Below, piece after piece: positions 41,250 through 50,515 of a stretch of DNA of 64,000 bases. Origin of the DNA: CAYZWU01 sp964482235 (GTDB taxonomy: Bacteria > Planctomycetota > B15-G4 > CAYZWU01); NCBI GenBank assembly GCA_964482235.1, contig CAYZWU010000029.1:6108-70107 (forward strand), in the 5' to 3' direction. The translations under genes and the position numbers were made by a program. The notes below the pieces were generated by a model. It did not search any database. It saw nothing but the letters and a program-made list of their open reading frames with translations, and was not told the origin of the DNA. The stretch's first letter is position 1; the number at the start of each line of letters is the position of its first letter.

Positions 41250-43439
41250 ATGGAGTGTGCCAATATAGAAGACAGCATTATCGGTGACGTCAACGATAAT
41301 CAACGAGAAGCCATACTTCACGAGGAAGGCCCATTGCTCGTCGTTGCCGGCGCCGGGTCCGGGAAGACCCGGGTCATCACGCGGCGAATCGCCTGGCTCA
41401 TCCATCGAGGGCACCATCCGGGTTCCATCCTGGCCATCACCTTCACCAACAAGGCGGCAAACGAGATGAAGCGGCGCGTCGCCGAGATCGTGGGGGAGGA
41501 CAAGGTCTTCATCTCGACCTTTCATTCCATGGGCGCCCGTTTTCTCCGTTCGTCGGGAGCCTGCATCAACATCGATCCGCGCTTCACGATCTACGACGCC
41601 GATGAGCAGAAGAGCCTTGTTCAGGATACGTTGAAGGGCCTGAATCTGGATCCGGCCCATTTCCGACCGGCCTCGGTGCTCTCCTCCATATCCAACCTGA
41701 AGAACAACCTGATCACCCCCGCGCATGCAGCGGATCAGGCCGGCTCCTATTTCGAAGAAGCCGTGGCCAAGGTCTACGCCGCTTACACGGAGCAGCTCGC
41801 CGTCAACGGGGCCCTCGATTTCGATGACCTCCTCGTCAAGACGTATCGGATGTTTCGCGATGACGAGGGAACCCTGGCCCATTACCAGCGGCGGTTCCGG
41901 TTCATCCTGATCGACGAGTATCAGGACACCAACCAGGTCCAGTACTTCCTTGCCCGGAGCCTGGCCGGGGAGCGGGGCAACATCTGCGCCACCGGCGACC
42001 CCGACCAGTCGATCTATCGTTGGAGGGGAGCGAATCTCAGGAACATCCTCGATTTCGAGGCTGACTTTCCCGGCACGAAGGTGGTCAGGCTCGAGCAGAA
42101 CTACCGCTCGACGGGAAACATCATCAAGGCCGCCTCCGCCGTCATCGAGAACAACGTGATGCGCAAGGAGCGGGCTCTCTGGACCGCTGCCCCCGACGGC
42201 GAAAAGGTGACGCTGATCACGGCCGCCGACGAAACGGAGGAGGCCGACCGCGCGGTTCGCTTCATACGGGAGCAGCACGATCTGGGAGTGCCGTACTCGC
42301 AGATGGCGATCTTCTACCGCATCAACGCCCTCTCGCGACTCTTCGAGAGATCGCTTCGCCTTTTCAACATCCCCTACGCCATCGTGGGCGGCGTCGAGTT
42401 CTACAGGCGAAAAGAGGTCAAGGATCTCCTGGCCTACCTGAAGCTGATCAACAATCCGAAAGATGCCGTTTCGCTTTTCCGGATTCTCAATACACCGCCC
42501 CGCGGCATCGGGCTCACTACTCTGAAACGGCTGAGAAGCGACTCCCTCGAGCAGGGGCGCACGACCATGGATCTCCTGCACGAGTACGTCGCCCTGGGGA
42601 GCCTGTCGAGCCGCCCCCTCAAGGGGATCAAGAGCTTCCTCGAGCTCCTCGACGGCTGGCGAGGCCTGGCGGATGGATCGGTCGAGGTCCTCCTGAGAAG
42701 CGTGATCGAGGATGTGCGCTATCTCGACTACCTCGAGGGCTTGAACGATGACAAGATCCCCGAGCGTCTCGACAACGTGAGCGAGTTGATCTCGGCCGTG
42801 GGTGAGTATGAGCGGTTCAACGAGAATGCCGATTTGGATGGTTACCTGGAAGAGAGCGCCCTAGTACAGGATATCGACTCGTGGAACGAAGACAGCGACT
42901 GCGTGACCCTGATGACCCTCCACAGTGCCAAGGGGCTGGAGTTCGATCTGGTCTTTTTCGCCGGCGTGGAGGATGGGCTGCTCCCGCACGAGCTATCCAG
43001 CGACGATGACGAGGAGTACGAAGAGGAACGTCGTCTCATGTATGTCGGCATCACGAGGAGCCGCAAGAAGCTCATTATCTCCCATGCGCTTTCCAGGACA
43101 CGATTCGGAGAAAGGATCCGGTCGCGCCCTTCCCCCTTCCTGGACGAGATTCCCGAGGAAGTAAGGGACTCGGACTTTTCCGTCTCCACCAGGCACGTTC
43201 CATTCACCATTGCCGCCGCGCGATCGAACATCGGGACAGGAGAGACTGTCCTGGAATACGAAGAGGATGTCTGGCCCACCTTCGGCGCCGGAGACAGGGT
43301 GGAGCACCCCTACTTCGGCCTTGGCGAGATCGTCCATGTCTCAGGTTCAGGTCCTGCAACAAGATTGAAGATCCATTTCATCCATTCCGGTGAAAAGCTT
43401 CTTGTCCTGGAGCATGCCAAGCTGAAGAAAGTCCTGTAA
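41250..43439 (+). CDS. UvrD/PcrA-type superfamily 1A DNA helicase
   Basis: 729 residues, complete. Walker A VVAGAGSGKTRVITRRIAWL (about 31-50), Ia LAITFTNKAANEMKRRV, Walker B FILIDEYQDTNQVQYF, motif III GDPDQSIYRWRGA, motif IV LEQNYRST, motif V LMTLHSAKGLEFDLVFFAG, motif VI EERRLMYVGITRSRKKL. A C-terminal Tudor-like segment (FGAGDRVEHPYFGLGEIVHVSG) fits PcrA, where it contacts RNA polymerase. It unwinds DNA 3' to 5' in repair and in removal of stalled complexes. The ribosome site before the ATG is weak. It is the first gene of a five-gene run, two bases from the next. Confidence 0.95.
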   Translation: MECANIEDSIIGDVNDNQREAILHEEGPLLVVAGAGSGKTRVITRRIAWLIHRGHHPGSILAITFTNKAANEMKRRVAEIVGEDKVFISTFHSMGARFLRSSGACINIDPRFTIYDADEQKSLVQDTLKGLNLDPAHFRPASVLSSISNLKNNLITPAHAADQAGSYFEEAVAKVYAAYTEQLAVNGALDFDDLLVKTYRMFRDDEGTLAHYQRRFRFILIDEYQDTNQVQYFLARSLAGERGNICATGDPDQSIYRWRGANLRNILDFEADFPGTKVVRLEQNYRSTGNIIKAASAVIENNVMRKERALWTAAPDGEKVTLITAADETEEADRAVRFIREQHDLGVPYSQMAIFYRINALSRLFERSLRLFNIPYAIVGGVEFYRRKEVKDLLAYLKLINNPKDAVSLFRILNTPPRGIGLTTLKRLRSDSLEQGRTTMDLLHEYVALGSLSSRPLKGIKSFLELLDGWRGLADGSVEVLLRSVIEDVRYLDYLEGLNDDKIPERLDNVSELISAVGEYERFNENADLDGYLEESALVQDIDSWNEDSDCVTLMTLHSAKGLEFDLVFFAGVEDGLLPHELSSDDDEEYEEERRLMYVGITRSRKKLIISHALSRTRFGERIRSRPSPFLDEIPEEVRDSDFSVSTRHVPFTIAAARSNIGTGETVLEYEEDVWPTFGAGDRVEHPYFGLGEIVHVSGSGPATRLKIHFIHSGEKLLVLEHAKLKKVL

Positions 43440-43441
43440 CC

Positions 43442-44395
43442 ATGCCCGAGTTGTCCGAAAAAGAGATAAAGAAGATCATCAAGGATCTGGTCCACCGCGT
43501 GTTCAAGAAGGACGGCGAGGAAGGATTGTGCAGGCTGGAGGAGCTCTTCACCGAGCGGGTTCGAGACGTGCGAGGGAGCGGTTCGGGAGCCGAGTTCTCG
43601 AACGTCCTAGACGAGGGGCCTCTCTTCAGGGAGCGGTACGTCGAGATCATCGGCGAGTCGCCTGCCATTCATCGCGTTTTCCGCCTGATGGACCGCATCT
43701 CCGATGCGATCGTTCCCGTGCTGATCCAGGGAGAATCGGGCACGGGAAAGGAGCTCGTGGCCTCGGCCATCCATCGAAACAGTCCCCGGTGCGACATGCC
43801 CTTCGTGGCCGAGAACTGCGCCGCCATTCCCGAGACCCTGCTCGAATCCGAGCTTTTCGGCTACAAGAAGGGGGCCTTCACCGGCGCCGTGTCGAACAAG
43901 TCGGGCCTCTTCAAGGTGGCTGACAAGGGAACGCTCTTCCTCGACGAGATCGGGGACATGAGCCTCTCCATGCAGAAGAAGCTGCTCCGCGTGCTCCAGG
44001 ACGGCGAGGTGCGTCCCGTGGGAAGCAGCGAGATTTTTCATGTCGATGTTCGCCTCATCTCGGCGTCCAACAAGAACCTTAAGAAGATGGTTAGCGAAGG
44101 GCTCTTCCGCGAGGATCTCTACTTCCGCCTGAACACGATCACCGTCTACCTGCCCCCCCTTCGCGACCGCGTGGAGGATATCCCGCTCCTGGCAGATTTC
44201 TTCTCCGGCAAGGTGGGGGAGGAGCTGGGTAGAGAATCCGTACCCTTCAGGAGAGAGGCGATGAACGCCATGAAGCGCTATTCGTGGCCTGGTAATATAC
44301 GGGAGCTCGAGAACGAGATCCGCCGCTGCATGGCGCTGATGGGCGATGACAAGGAGATCGGACTCGATTCGCTGAGCGAGACGCTGAGGGAGTAG
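43442..44395 (+). CDS. Sigma-54 activator-type AAA+ protein without receiver or DNA-binding domain
   Basis: 317 residues. After about 65 acidic/basic residues the AAA+ domain runs to the end: Walker A GESGTGKE (97-104), the GAFTGA loop at 144-149 that contacts sigma-54, Walker B TLFLDEIGD, and the C-terminal WPGNIRELENEIRRCMAL. All catalytic motifs are intact. The protein ends right after the lid at LSETLRE, so the usual Fis-type helix-turn-helix is missing. It could activate sigma-54 RNA polymerase from solution, like FlrA/FleT- or PspF-derived forms without a DNA-binding part, or need a partner such as the FHA proteins encoded next to it (inference). Confidence 0.9.
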   Translation: MPELSEKEIKKIIKDLVHRVFKKDGEEGLCRLEELFTERVRDVRGSGSGAEFSNVLDEGPLFRERYVEIIGESPAIHRVFRLMDRISDAIVPVLIQGESGTGKELVASAIHRNSPRCDMPFVAENCAAIPETLLESELFGYKKGAFTGAVSNKSGLFKVADKGTLFLDEIGDMSLSMQKKLLRVLQDGEVRPVGSSEIFHVDVRLISASNKNLKKMVSEGLFREDLYFRLNTITVYLPPLRDRVEDIPLLADFFSGKVGEELGRESVPFRREAMNAMKRYSWPGNIRELENEIRRCMALMGDDKEIGLDSLSETLRE

Positions 44396-44457
44396 AAGGC
44401 GCCGCTCGATCGGTCCCTTCATCCTCGGGCCGGTATTGAAAAGGACGAGGCAAGAAC

Positions 44458-47400
44458 GTGGAATACCTTCTGATACGGGACAACATCACTCGCCAGGAGT
44501 ACGAGTATCCCCTGGAGAGAGATTTTGTGATCGTGGGGGGCTCTGCGGACTGCTCCATCAGCCTCGAGGGTACCGCCCCCAGCCATCTCAGGATCGAGAG
44601 GTACGAAGATGGCTTCAAGGCGGTCGACCTGCACACCGAGGACGGGACGCAGATCAACAACGAATGGATCATCCAGAAGAAGCTCTCGCACGGCGACAAG
44701 ATCTGCCTGGGTCCGCACATCATCTATTTCGTCGATCCTGCCAGGAAGTCCAGGAAGCCGGCCCCCCGTCCCTTCGAGAAGACGAAGCAGACAACGGCGG
44801 CGGCGCGCAGGCCGATGCAGCCCGCGGAGCGTTCGAGCGGGGGAAACGGCCGAAGGAGCAACGGCGCCTTGCAGGAAAACGGCGCGGCGCAAAAAAACCG
44901 CGCCAGGCGGCGATCGATCGGTGCCGGTCCTCTGCTCGGCCTCCTGGTGATCGTCGTCGCGGTGGGCGGAGCCTGGTACGCTTTCAAGAACATCAAGAAG
45001 GAGAAGGAGCAGGCGCCGTCGGAGATGGCTCTCTTCGAATCCGCGTTCGAGAAGGCGAGGGACAACGAGGAGAAGGGCCACTACGGAGCCGCACGGCAGC
45101 TCCTCGAAGCGGTTCGAACCGACACCGCTGATCCCGACGTTCTGGACAGGGTCCGCCTGGAGCTGGATGAGCTCGATCGGGCCGAGACGCGCGGAAAAAG
45201 GGCCAGGCAGGAGATCGAGGAGATCGCCGGCAACGTGAGATCGATAAAGCTGGGCGACTCGGAGGATGCCCTGTCCCGTTTCGAGGCACAGTATGGCGAG
45301 CTGGCCTTCCTGACCGATAGAGTCGAGGAGGTCCGCGCCGACCTGAAGAAGATTCGCACCATCCAGGAAGAGGAGGGTGAGCTTCTCGGCAACGAGGAGG
45401 TCAAGGCTCTCTCGGACAAGTATCTGGAGAAGAAGGACTACTCGACGGCGCTGAAGGTTTGGAACCGCTTCCTTCCCCGTCAGCTCGACGATCAGCGTTT
45501 GAAGCAGAGGCAGCTCGACATCATCCAGTCCAGGGCCGTGGGCGAGGCGCGCCGTCTCATCTCGCAGGCGGACGAGCTCGTCCGGGACAGGAAACTCGCC
45601 GAGGCCCAGGCTCTCTTCGGTCCTGCGGACCTGGCTCGCTTCAAGGGGACGGCTTTTCACGAGAGGCTGATGCGCAAGGCGCTGGACCTGGAAACGGAGG
45701 CGGGTCACGCGCCCGGTCCACTCAGGCCTTCCGACCTCTCGAGCAAGGAGAAAACGGGCAATGAGGGAACGGGAGGCGCTCCGGACCGAGGACAATTTCC
45801 TTCCCAAACCGGCACGGGCCGGCGCGCCGGCAGTGACCGGGGCGGAGCGGCTGCCTCGAAGCCGGGAACCGGCAGCGTCACTTCGATCTCGCCCTCGGAT
45901 TTCGAGGAAGTGGACGACGCGGTCCGGTCCTGGGAGTACGACCACGCCGTCTCCGTGCTCCAGAGGCTCCTGAAGGAAGCCCAGTCGGCGGAGGACAAGA
46001 AGGCTGTCTCCGTGCGGACCGAGTTCGTCTACCGGCAGCTCTGGTTCCTCGAGAATATCGAGATGCTGCTCGGCGATGATCCTGAAAGGGCGTCCCGGAT
46101 CCGGGTCAAGACCCGCGACGGCAGCTTCACCGGTCACGCGCACTCCATGGTGAATTCCATGCTGAACCTCGCGTCGGCCGACGACATCCAGGGCTTTCTG
46201 CTCGAGAAGATCGAGCCCCGTTCACTCTGCAGCCTGGCCCTTGCCTATTCGCTCTCTCTGGAGGAGAAGCTGAACCTGGCATTCTTCTGTCTCAACAACA
46301 ACCTCCGCAAGGAGTTCGACGTGCTGGCCGCCGAGATCAGGAAGGAGGGCACCTACAGCCGCTCCATCGACTCGGTTCTGGCCATGGGAAAGCCCGGGTC
46401 GCCGGAAAAGAAGGTGGCCGTGGAATTCGGCTCCCACCTGCTCGACGGCCGGATGGTGACCCACGTCGAGTGGCGCGAAGCGATTCTCGCAAAGGAAGTG
46501 GCGGCGCTGAAGCGGAAGATCGTCTTGGACGATCCGGCGGTACGGAACCAGGGCTACCTCGGATTCCTCGACCTGGGGCCGGTCTCGTACGACACTCTCG
46601 AACAGTCGCTGCGGCAGCGCTACGCGAAGCAGGGTGAGAAGCTGCTCGGTTTCGCGGAGATGAAGAAGCTCGACAAACTGTCCGAGGTGAAGGAAGAGCT
46701 GAACCGCCGCCGCGACCACGCCCTCGAGCTGATCTTCGACACTGTGAAGTACTTCTATCCCTACAGGGACCGGCAGGGAGAGTACTGGAAGGTGCAGCAG
46801 GACGTGGACAGGAGGGTCGAGGCGGTCCGCGAGATGTGGGGCAACGAGTTCGACGAGGCCGTCCGCGGATCTCGAATCAAGCTCTCGCCGCAGTTCATCG
46901 CGATCCGGGACGATCTGGTCCAGATGGCCCGCATACTGGATGACGTCACCGACGGCTCTTTCAAGCCCGAGGGGAATATGGGATTCGCCGCCCTGCTTCC
47001 CGCACAGGGACGCGAGGTCAACCTGAGGAACTTCGCGCTGAACGCTGACGAGCGAAGGATCATCGACACGTCGATCGTGATTCTCGCAATGAACGAGAAG
47101 GCCGAGTCCGCGGCGGACAATGGTGAGAGGCAGCAGGTCCGGATCACCAACCTCTACAGGATGATGATGGGACGGCAGGCTCTGGCTCTCAACGAGCTGA
47201 TCTTCGAGGCGGCGGAGGGGCACTCCCTCTGGATGAGCCGGTCCGGCACGTTCAGCCATTACGAGGACACCGATGAACGCCGGACACCCACGGACAGGAT
47301 GGCCCTCGCCGGCTATGAACGAGGATCGGGCGAGAACATCTACCGCGGCGGCGGCGGTCCGATGGGAGCGCACAACGGATGGATACACTCCTCCGGTCAC

Positions 47401-47520
47401 CACAGGAACCTTCTCTTTCCCTCCCACACGGAGATGGCGACAGGCGCTGTGGGGACGTTCTGGACGCAGAATTTCGGAGGTGGTAGCGTGTTCAATGAAA
47501 ATGTCGAGGCCGACAGATAG
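44458..47520 (+). CDS. FHA domain - transmembrane - coiled-coil - CAP domain protein
   Basis: 1020 residues from a GTG. Residues 1-95 resemble an FHA domain, but the phosphothreonine-binding residues are poor: VIVGGSAD replaces GR(S/T) and APSHLRI replaces S-x-x-H. A basic linker leads to one transmembrane helix (about 165-183). Residues 185-440 are charged helices, likely coiled coil or TPR-like. Residues 560-850 are helical. The last 160 residues form a CAP (SCP/PR-1) domain: HSLWMSRSGTFSHYED, GENIYRGGGGP, GWIHSSGHHRNLLFPSHTE and TQNFGG, with both His and Glu of the site kept. The CAP domain would lie outside the cytoplasm and the FHA domain inside. It is in one run with the genes around it. 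Confidence 0.88.
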   Translation: MEYLLIRDNITRQEYEYPLERDFVIVGGSADCSISLEGTAPSHLRIERYEDGFKAVDLHTEDGTQINNEWIIQKKLSHGDKICLGPHIIYFVDPARKSRKPAPRPFEKTKQTTAAARRPMQPAERSSGGNGRRSNGALQENGAAQKNRARRRSIGAGPLLGLLVIVVAVGGAWYAFKNIKKEKEQAPSEMALFESAFEKARDNEEKGHYGAARQLLEAVRTDTADPDVLDRVRLELDELDRAETRGKRARQEIEEIAGNVRSIKLGDSEDALSRFEAQYGELAFLTDRVEEVRADLKKIRTIQEEEGELLGNEEVKALSDKYLEKKDYSTALKVWNRFLPRQLDDQRLKQRQLDIIQSRAVGEARRLISQADELVRDRKLAEAQALFGPADLARFKGTAFHERLMRKALDLETEAGHAPGPLRPSDLSSKEKTGNEGTGGAPDRGQFPSQTGTGRRAGSDRGGAAASKPGTGSVTSISPSDFEEVDDAVRSWEYDHAVSVLQRLLKEAQSAEDKKAVSVRTEFVYRQLWFLENIEMLLGDDPERASRIRVKTRDGSFTGHAHSMVNSMLNLASADDIQGFLLEKIEPRSLCSLALAYSLSLEEKLNLAFFCLNNNLRKEFDVLAAEIRKEGTYSRSIDSVLAMGKPGSPEKKVAVEFGSHLLDGRMVTHVEWREAILAKEVAALKRKIVLDDPAVRNQGYLGFLDLGPVSYDTLEQSLRQRYAKQGEKLLGFAEMKKLDKLSEVKEELNRRRDHALELIFDTVKYFYPYRDRQGEYWKVQQDVDRRVEAVREMWGNEFDEAVRGSRIKLSPQFIAIRDDLVQMARILDDVTDGSFKPEGNMGFAALLPAQGREVNLRNFALNADERRIIDTSIVILAMNEKAESAADNGERQQVRITNLYRMMMGRQALALNELIFEAAEGHSLWMSRSGTFSHYEDTDERRTPTDRMALAGYERGSGENIYRGGGGPMGAHNGWIHSSGHHRNLLFPSHTEMATGAVGTFWTQNFGGGSVFNENVEADR

Positions 47521-47531
47521 GGAGCGGCACC

Positions 47532-48899
47532 ATGGCTTATCTGCTCATTTCGGAAAAGGGCAAGATCAAGAAGTTCGAGATCACCGAGGACTTTGTCTTC
47601 ATCGGCAGAACGCCGGAGAATCAGATCAGGATCTCGGATCCCAACGCTTCGCGGCAGCACTGCCAGATCATCAGGGTGGACGGCGGTCTGAGGCTGATCG
47701 ATCTCGGGTCGCAGTTCGGCACCCTGGTGGGCGGCCAGCCCGTCAAGCAGAAGGATCTCGCTGAAAAGGACGTGATCCAGATCGGCGAGGTGAAGATCCA
47801 GGTCCGCGATGTGGCATCGGGCGCCGCTCCGGCGGCCAAGCCGGCCGCCGCACCGAAGCCGGCCGTGCAGAAGCCCTCCGCAGCTGCGGCCAGACCGGCC
47901 TCCCGCCGCGCCGGCAGCAGGCGAAAACCGGAGATCAAGGCGAGCCCCGAGGTGGCCCGGGCCGCGGCAGTGGGCGGGCGCCTCGTCAGGAAGAACCCCC
48001 GCAAGGCGGCCAAGATACCGACGTGGGCCATGCTATTGATCGTGGTGTCGATCTTCGTGATCGTGGCGGTGATCATCGGCTACGTGGTCAAGTCGACGGG
48101 ATCCTCCCACGGCAACACCTACCGGGACGCCCTCACAATGATGGAGAACAGGAAGTACGACGAGGCCATCGCGCTGTTCCAGAAGATCCCGGAATCCGAT
48201 CCCGTCTACGGCGAGAAGTCGCGGGAGAAGATCAATGAAGCCAATACAATGCGAGGGGCGGGTGCCGAGCAGCGCGACGTGAAGAACGCCAGCCGGCAGT
48301 ACCACAACAACATCATCCAGTACATCGAGACGTTTATCGACGCTCCCGCAGGGGACGAGAAGAAGATCCTCCTCATCAAGAGGAAGTACGGCCCCGACAG
48401 GCCGTCGTACATCAGGGTGCTCCTCGTGGACAGGCTTGAGCCCTTCATGAAGAGGTTCAAGGGAAGCACGTACATGAAGCACGTGAAGGAGCTCTACGCC
48501 AAGTACTGCAAGGAGGTCAATCCCAGGGCGCCTGCGAGCTACCGCGACGTGGAGGTCCAGGCCCAGGCCTGGCTCCGGCTGAAGTATTACGGGAAGGCCT
48601 ACCAGGCCATGGCGCAGTGGATCGCCGCCAACCCGGGCTCGGGCCGGCAGGCTGATGCCTCGCAGTTCTACGGGCGAATCTGGGACCTGACCCAGAGCGA
48701 CTGGGTTTTCGAGGAGCCGTTTATCGCCAAGAACGAGAAGGATGACAATCCGACCTACGCCCTGGATAAGATAAACCGGTTTCTCGGTCTTCTCGAAGGC
48801 TACGATCGCCCGGAAGCCAACAGTCTGAGATCGAAGCTGGAGGAGCGCAAGGCCGATAACGAGGCCCGGGCCAGGACCATCGAGGGCGTGAAGAGATAA
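47532..48899 (+). CDS. FHA-domain membrane protein with helical extracytoplasmic part
   Basis: 455 residues, 11 bases after the previous gene. Residues 1-92 are a canonical FHA domain: GRTPENQIRISDPNASRQH holds R26, S40 and H43 for phosphothreonine binding. An Ala/Pro/Lys-rich linker (95-160) precedes a transmembrane helix (about 166-187). The rest is helical with TPR-like pieces (YRDALTMMENRKYDEAIALFQKIPE; QAWLRLKYYGKAYQAMAQWIAANPG). It pairs with the FHA-CAP protein in the same operon; here the FHA site looks functional, there it does not. Confidence 0.88.
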   Translation: MAYLLISEKGKIKKFEITEDFVFIGRTPENQIRISDPNASRQHCQIIRVDGGLRLIDLGSQFGTLVGGQPVKQKDLAEKDVIQIGEVKIQVRDVASGAAPAAKPAAAPKPAVQKPSAAAARPASRRAGSRRKPEIKASPEVARAAAVGGRLVRKNPRKAAKIPTWAMLLIVVSIFVIVAVIIGYVVKSTGSSHGNTYRDALTMMENRKYDEAIALFQKIPESDPVYGEKSREKINEANTMRGAGAEQRDVKNASRQYHNNIIQYIETFIDAPAGDEKKILLIKRKYGPDRPSYIRVLLVDRLEPFMKRFKGSTYMKHVKELYAKYCKEVNPRAPASYRDVEVQAQAWLRLKYYGKAYQAMAQWIAANPGSGRQADASQFYGRIWDLTQSDWVFEEPFIAKNEKDDNPTYALDKINRFLGLLEGYDRPEANSLRSKLEERKADNEARARTIEGVKR

Positions 48900-48941
48900 T
48901 CAGTCCTCCTCCTTTCATCAACATGTGGAGGCACGGCTCTC

Positions 48942-50408
48942 ATGGAGACATACCAGTCGGGTCGCTATCGTGTTGAGAGGGAGGGGGAATACCGCTACGT
49001 CATTCCCCGGCAAGGCGGGATGCGCACCCGCGGCATCATCCTGGCCAGCAGTCGAATCTTCGAGGCCGTCCTCAAGGACGGCTGCGTCACGCAGGTGGCG
49101 AATGTGGCCCATCTTCCCGGCATCGTGGGCGATGCCTTGGCGATGCCGGACATCCACTCGGGATACGGATTCCCCATCGGTGGCGTGGCCGCCTTCGATG
49201 CCGACGACGGCGTGGTCTCGCCGGGCGGAGTGGGTTACGACATCAACTGCGGGGTGCGGCTACTGGCCTCGCGCCTCGAGCGCGACGAGATTCGTGATCT
49301 CCTGAGCGACGATCTTCTCGACGCTCTCTTCTCCGCCGTTCCCGCCGGAGTCGGATCGAAGAGGAAGGACCTCGGCATCTCCAGGGATCTGATGGAGTCG
49401 TGCCTTGTCGATGGCGCGGCAGCGGCCGTGGAGGCGGGTTTCGGCGACCCTGCCGACCTGGAGCGGATCGAATCCCAGGGCCGGCTCGAGGGAGCCGATC
49501 CCGGGGAGGTCTCGTCCCGCGCCTGGCAGCGCGGGATCGTTCAGCTGGGAACCCTGGGATCGGGCAACCATTTCGTGGAAGTGGGATTCGTTGAAAGGGT
49601 TCTTGATCAGGAACGGGCTTCGGCATTCGGCCTCGAGGCGGGGCAGGTCACCGTGATGATCCACACGGGATCGCGCGGTTTCGGCCACCAGGTCTGCGAG
49701 GATGCCGTTTCACGGCTCAGGAACGCAACCTGGCTCAAATCGCTAGATCTGCCCGACCGTCAGCTCTGCTGTGCTCCCATTCAATCGAAGATGGGCCGGT
49801 CCTATCTGGCCGGCATGGCCGCGGCAGCGAACTTCGCCTTCGCCAACAGGCAGTTCATCACGCAGAAAGTGCGCGAGGCCTTCAACAGGAAGGTGCGCGG
49901 CGGCGGCCGCGACACCACTCTCGATCTCGTCTACGACCTGACGCACAACATCGCCAAGTTCGAGACCCACACGATCGAGGGGAAAGGCCGTCGCGTTCTC
50001 GTCCACAGAAAGGGCGCCACCCGTTCCTTCCCCGCGGGCCATGCCGAGCTCACCCTGCCGGAGTTCCGCGAGCACGGCCATCCCGTCCTCGTTCCCGGCG
50101 ACATGGGGCGCTGTTCCTATGTTCTGGCCGGACTTGCACAGGGGGAGGCGCTGTCGTTCTGCACCAGCGCGCACGGTGCCGGCAGGGCGATGAGCCGCGG
50201 CAAGGCCAAAGCGTCGACCACAGCAGGCAAGGTGCTGAAGGAGCTGAAGCGAGCCCGGGTGCTCGTCAGATCGGTCTCCAAGTCGACGATCGTGGAGGAA
50301 TGCCCGCAAGCCTACAAGAACGTCGAGGATGTCGTCGCCGTCCTCGAGCGAACGGGCATGGCCCGGCCCGTGGCACGCCTCCGCCCCCTTCTCGTGGTCA
50401 AGGGGTGA
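48942..50408 (+). CDS. rtcB: RtcB-type RNA ligase
   Basis: 488 residues. RtcB joins 2',3'-cyclic phosphate or 3'-phosphate RNA ends to 5'-OH ends with GTP and Mn2+. Metal and GMP sites are visible: PDIHSGYGFPIGGVAAFD, SPGGVGYDINCGVR (Asp/Cys metal site), LGTLGSGNHFVEV, HTGSRGFGHQV, RKGATRSFPAG and the end SAHGAGRAMSRGKA with the GMP-accepting His. No archease gene is near. In E. coli rtcBA is switched on by the sigma-54 activator RtcR; here a sigma-54-type activator lies four genes upstream in the same run. Confidence 0.95.
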   Translation: METYQSGRYRVEREGEYRYVIPRQGGMRTRGIILASSRIFEAVLKDGCVTQVANVAHLPGIVGDALAMPDIHSGYGFPIGGVAAFDADDGVVSPGGVGYDINCGVRLLASRLERDEIRDLLSDDLLDALFSAVPAGVGSKRKDLGISRDLMESCLVDGAAAAVEAGFGDPADLERIESQGRLEGADPGEVSSRAWQRGIVQLGTLGSGNHFVEVGFVERVLDQERASAFGLEAGQVTVMIHTGSRGFGHQVCEDAVSRLRNATWLKSLDLPDRQLCCAPIQSKMGRSYLAGMAAAANFAFANRQFITQKVREAFNRKVRGGGRDTTLDLVYDLTHNIAKFETHTIEGKGRRVLVHRKGATRSFPAGHAELTLPEFREHGHPVLVPGDMGRCSYVLAGLAQGEALSFCTSAHGAGRAMSRGKAKASTTAGKVLKELKRARVLVRSVSKSTIVEECPQAYKNVEDVVAVLERTGMARPVARLRPLLVVKG

Positions 50409-50477
50409 TCATACCTCGCCCGCGAATTCTCCCCCTTATTCGGGTGCGACGGTACCCAACCTGCGTGTGGCGCCGGG

Positions 50478-50515
50478 CTAATATGGGGGTTATTGCGCGG
50501 GCTCGGTTATCACGG
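50478..50515 (+). repeat. Diverged copy of the dispersed repeat (see 58415-58583)
   Basis: AATATGG-GGTTATTGCGCGGGCTCGGTTATC matches the element at 58548-58583 (AATATGG-GGAGATTGCGCGGGCTCGGTATC) at nearly all positions, including the whole core ATTGCGCGGGCTCGGT. It lies between the end of rtcB and the glycosyltransferase and covers the latter's stop codon. Confidence 0.75.

Noticed and set aside
45000..46143. Long minus-strand open frame within the FHA-CAP gene
   Set aside because: It mirrors the plus-strand gene; composition is typical of an antisense shadow (Leu/Arg/Ala-rich, no motif).
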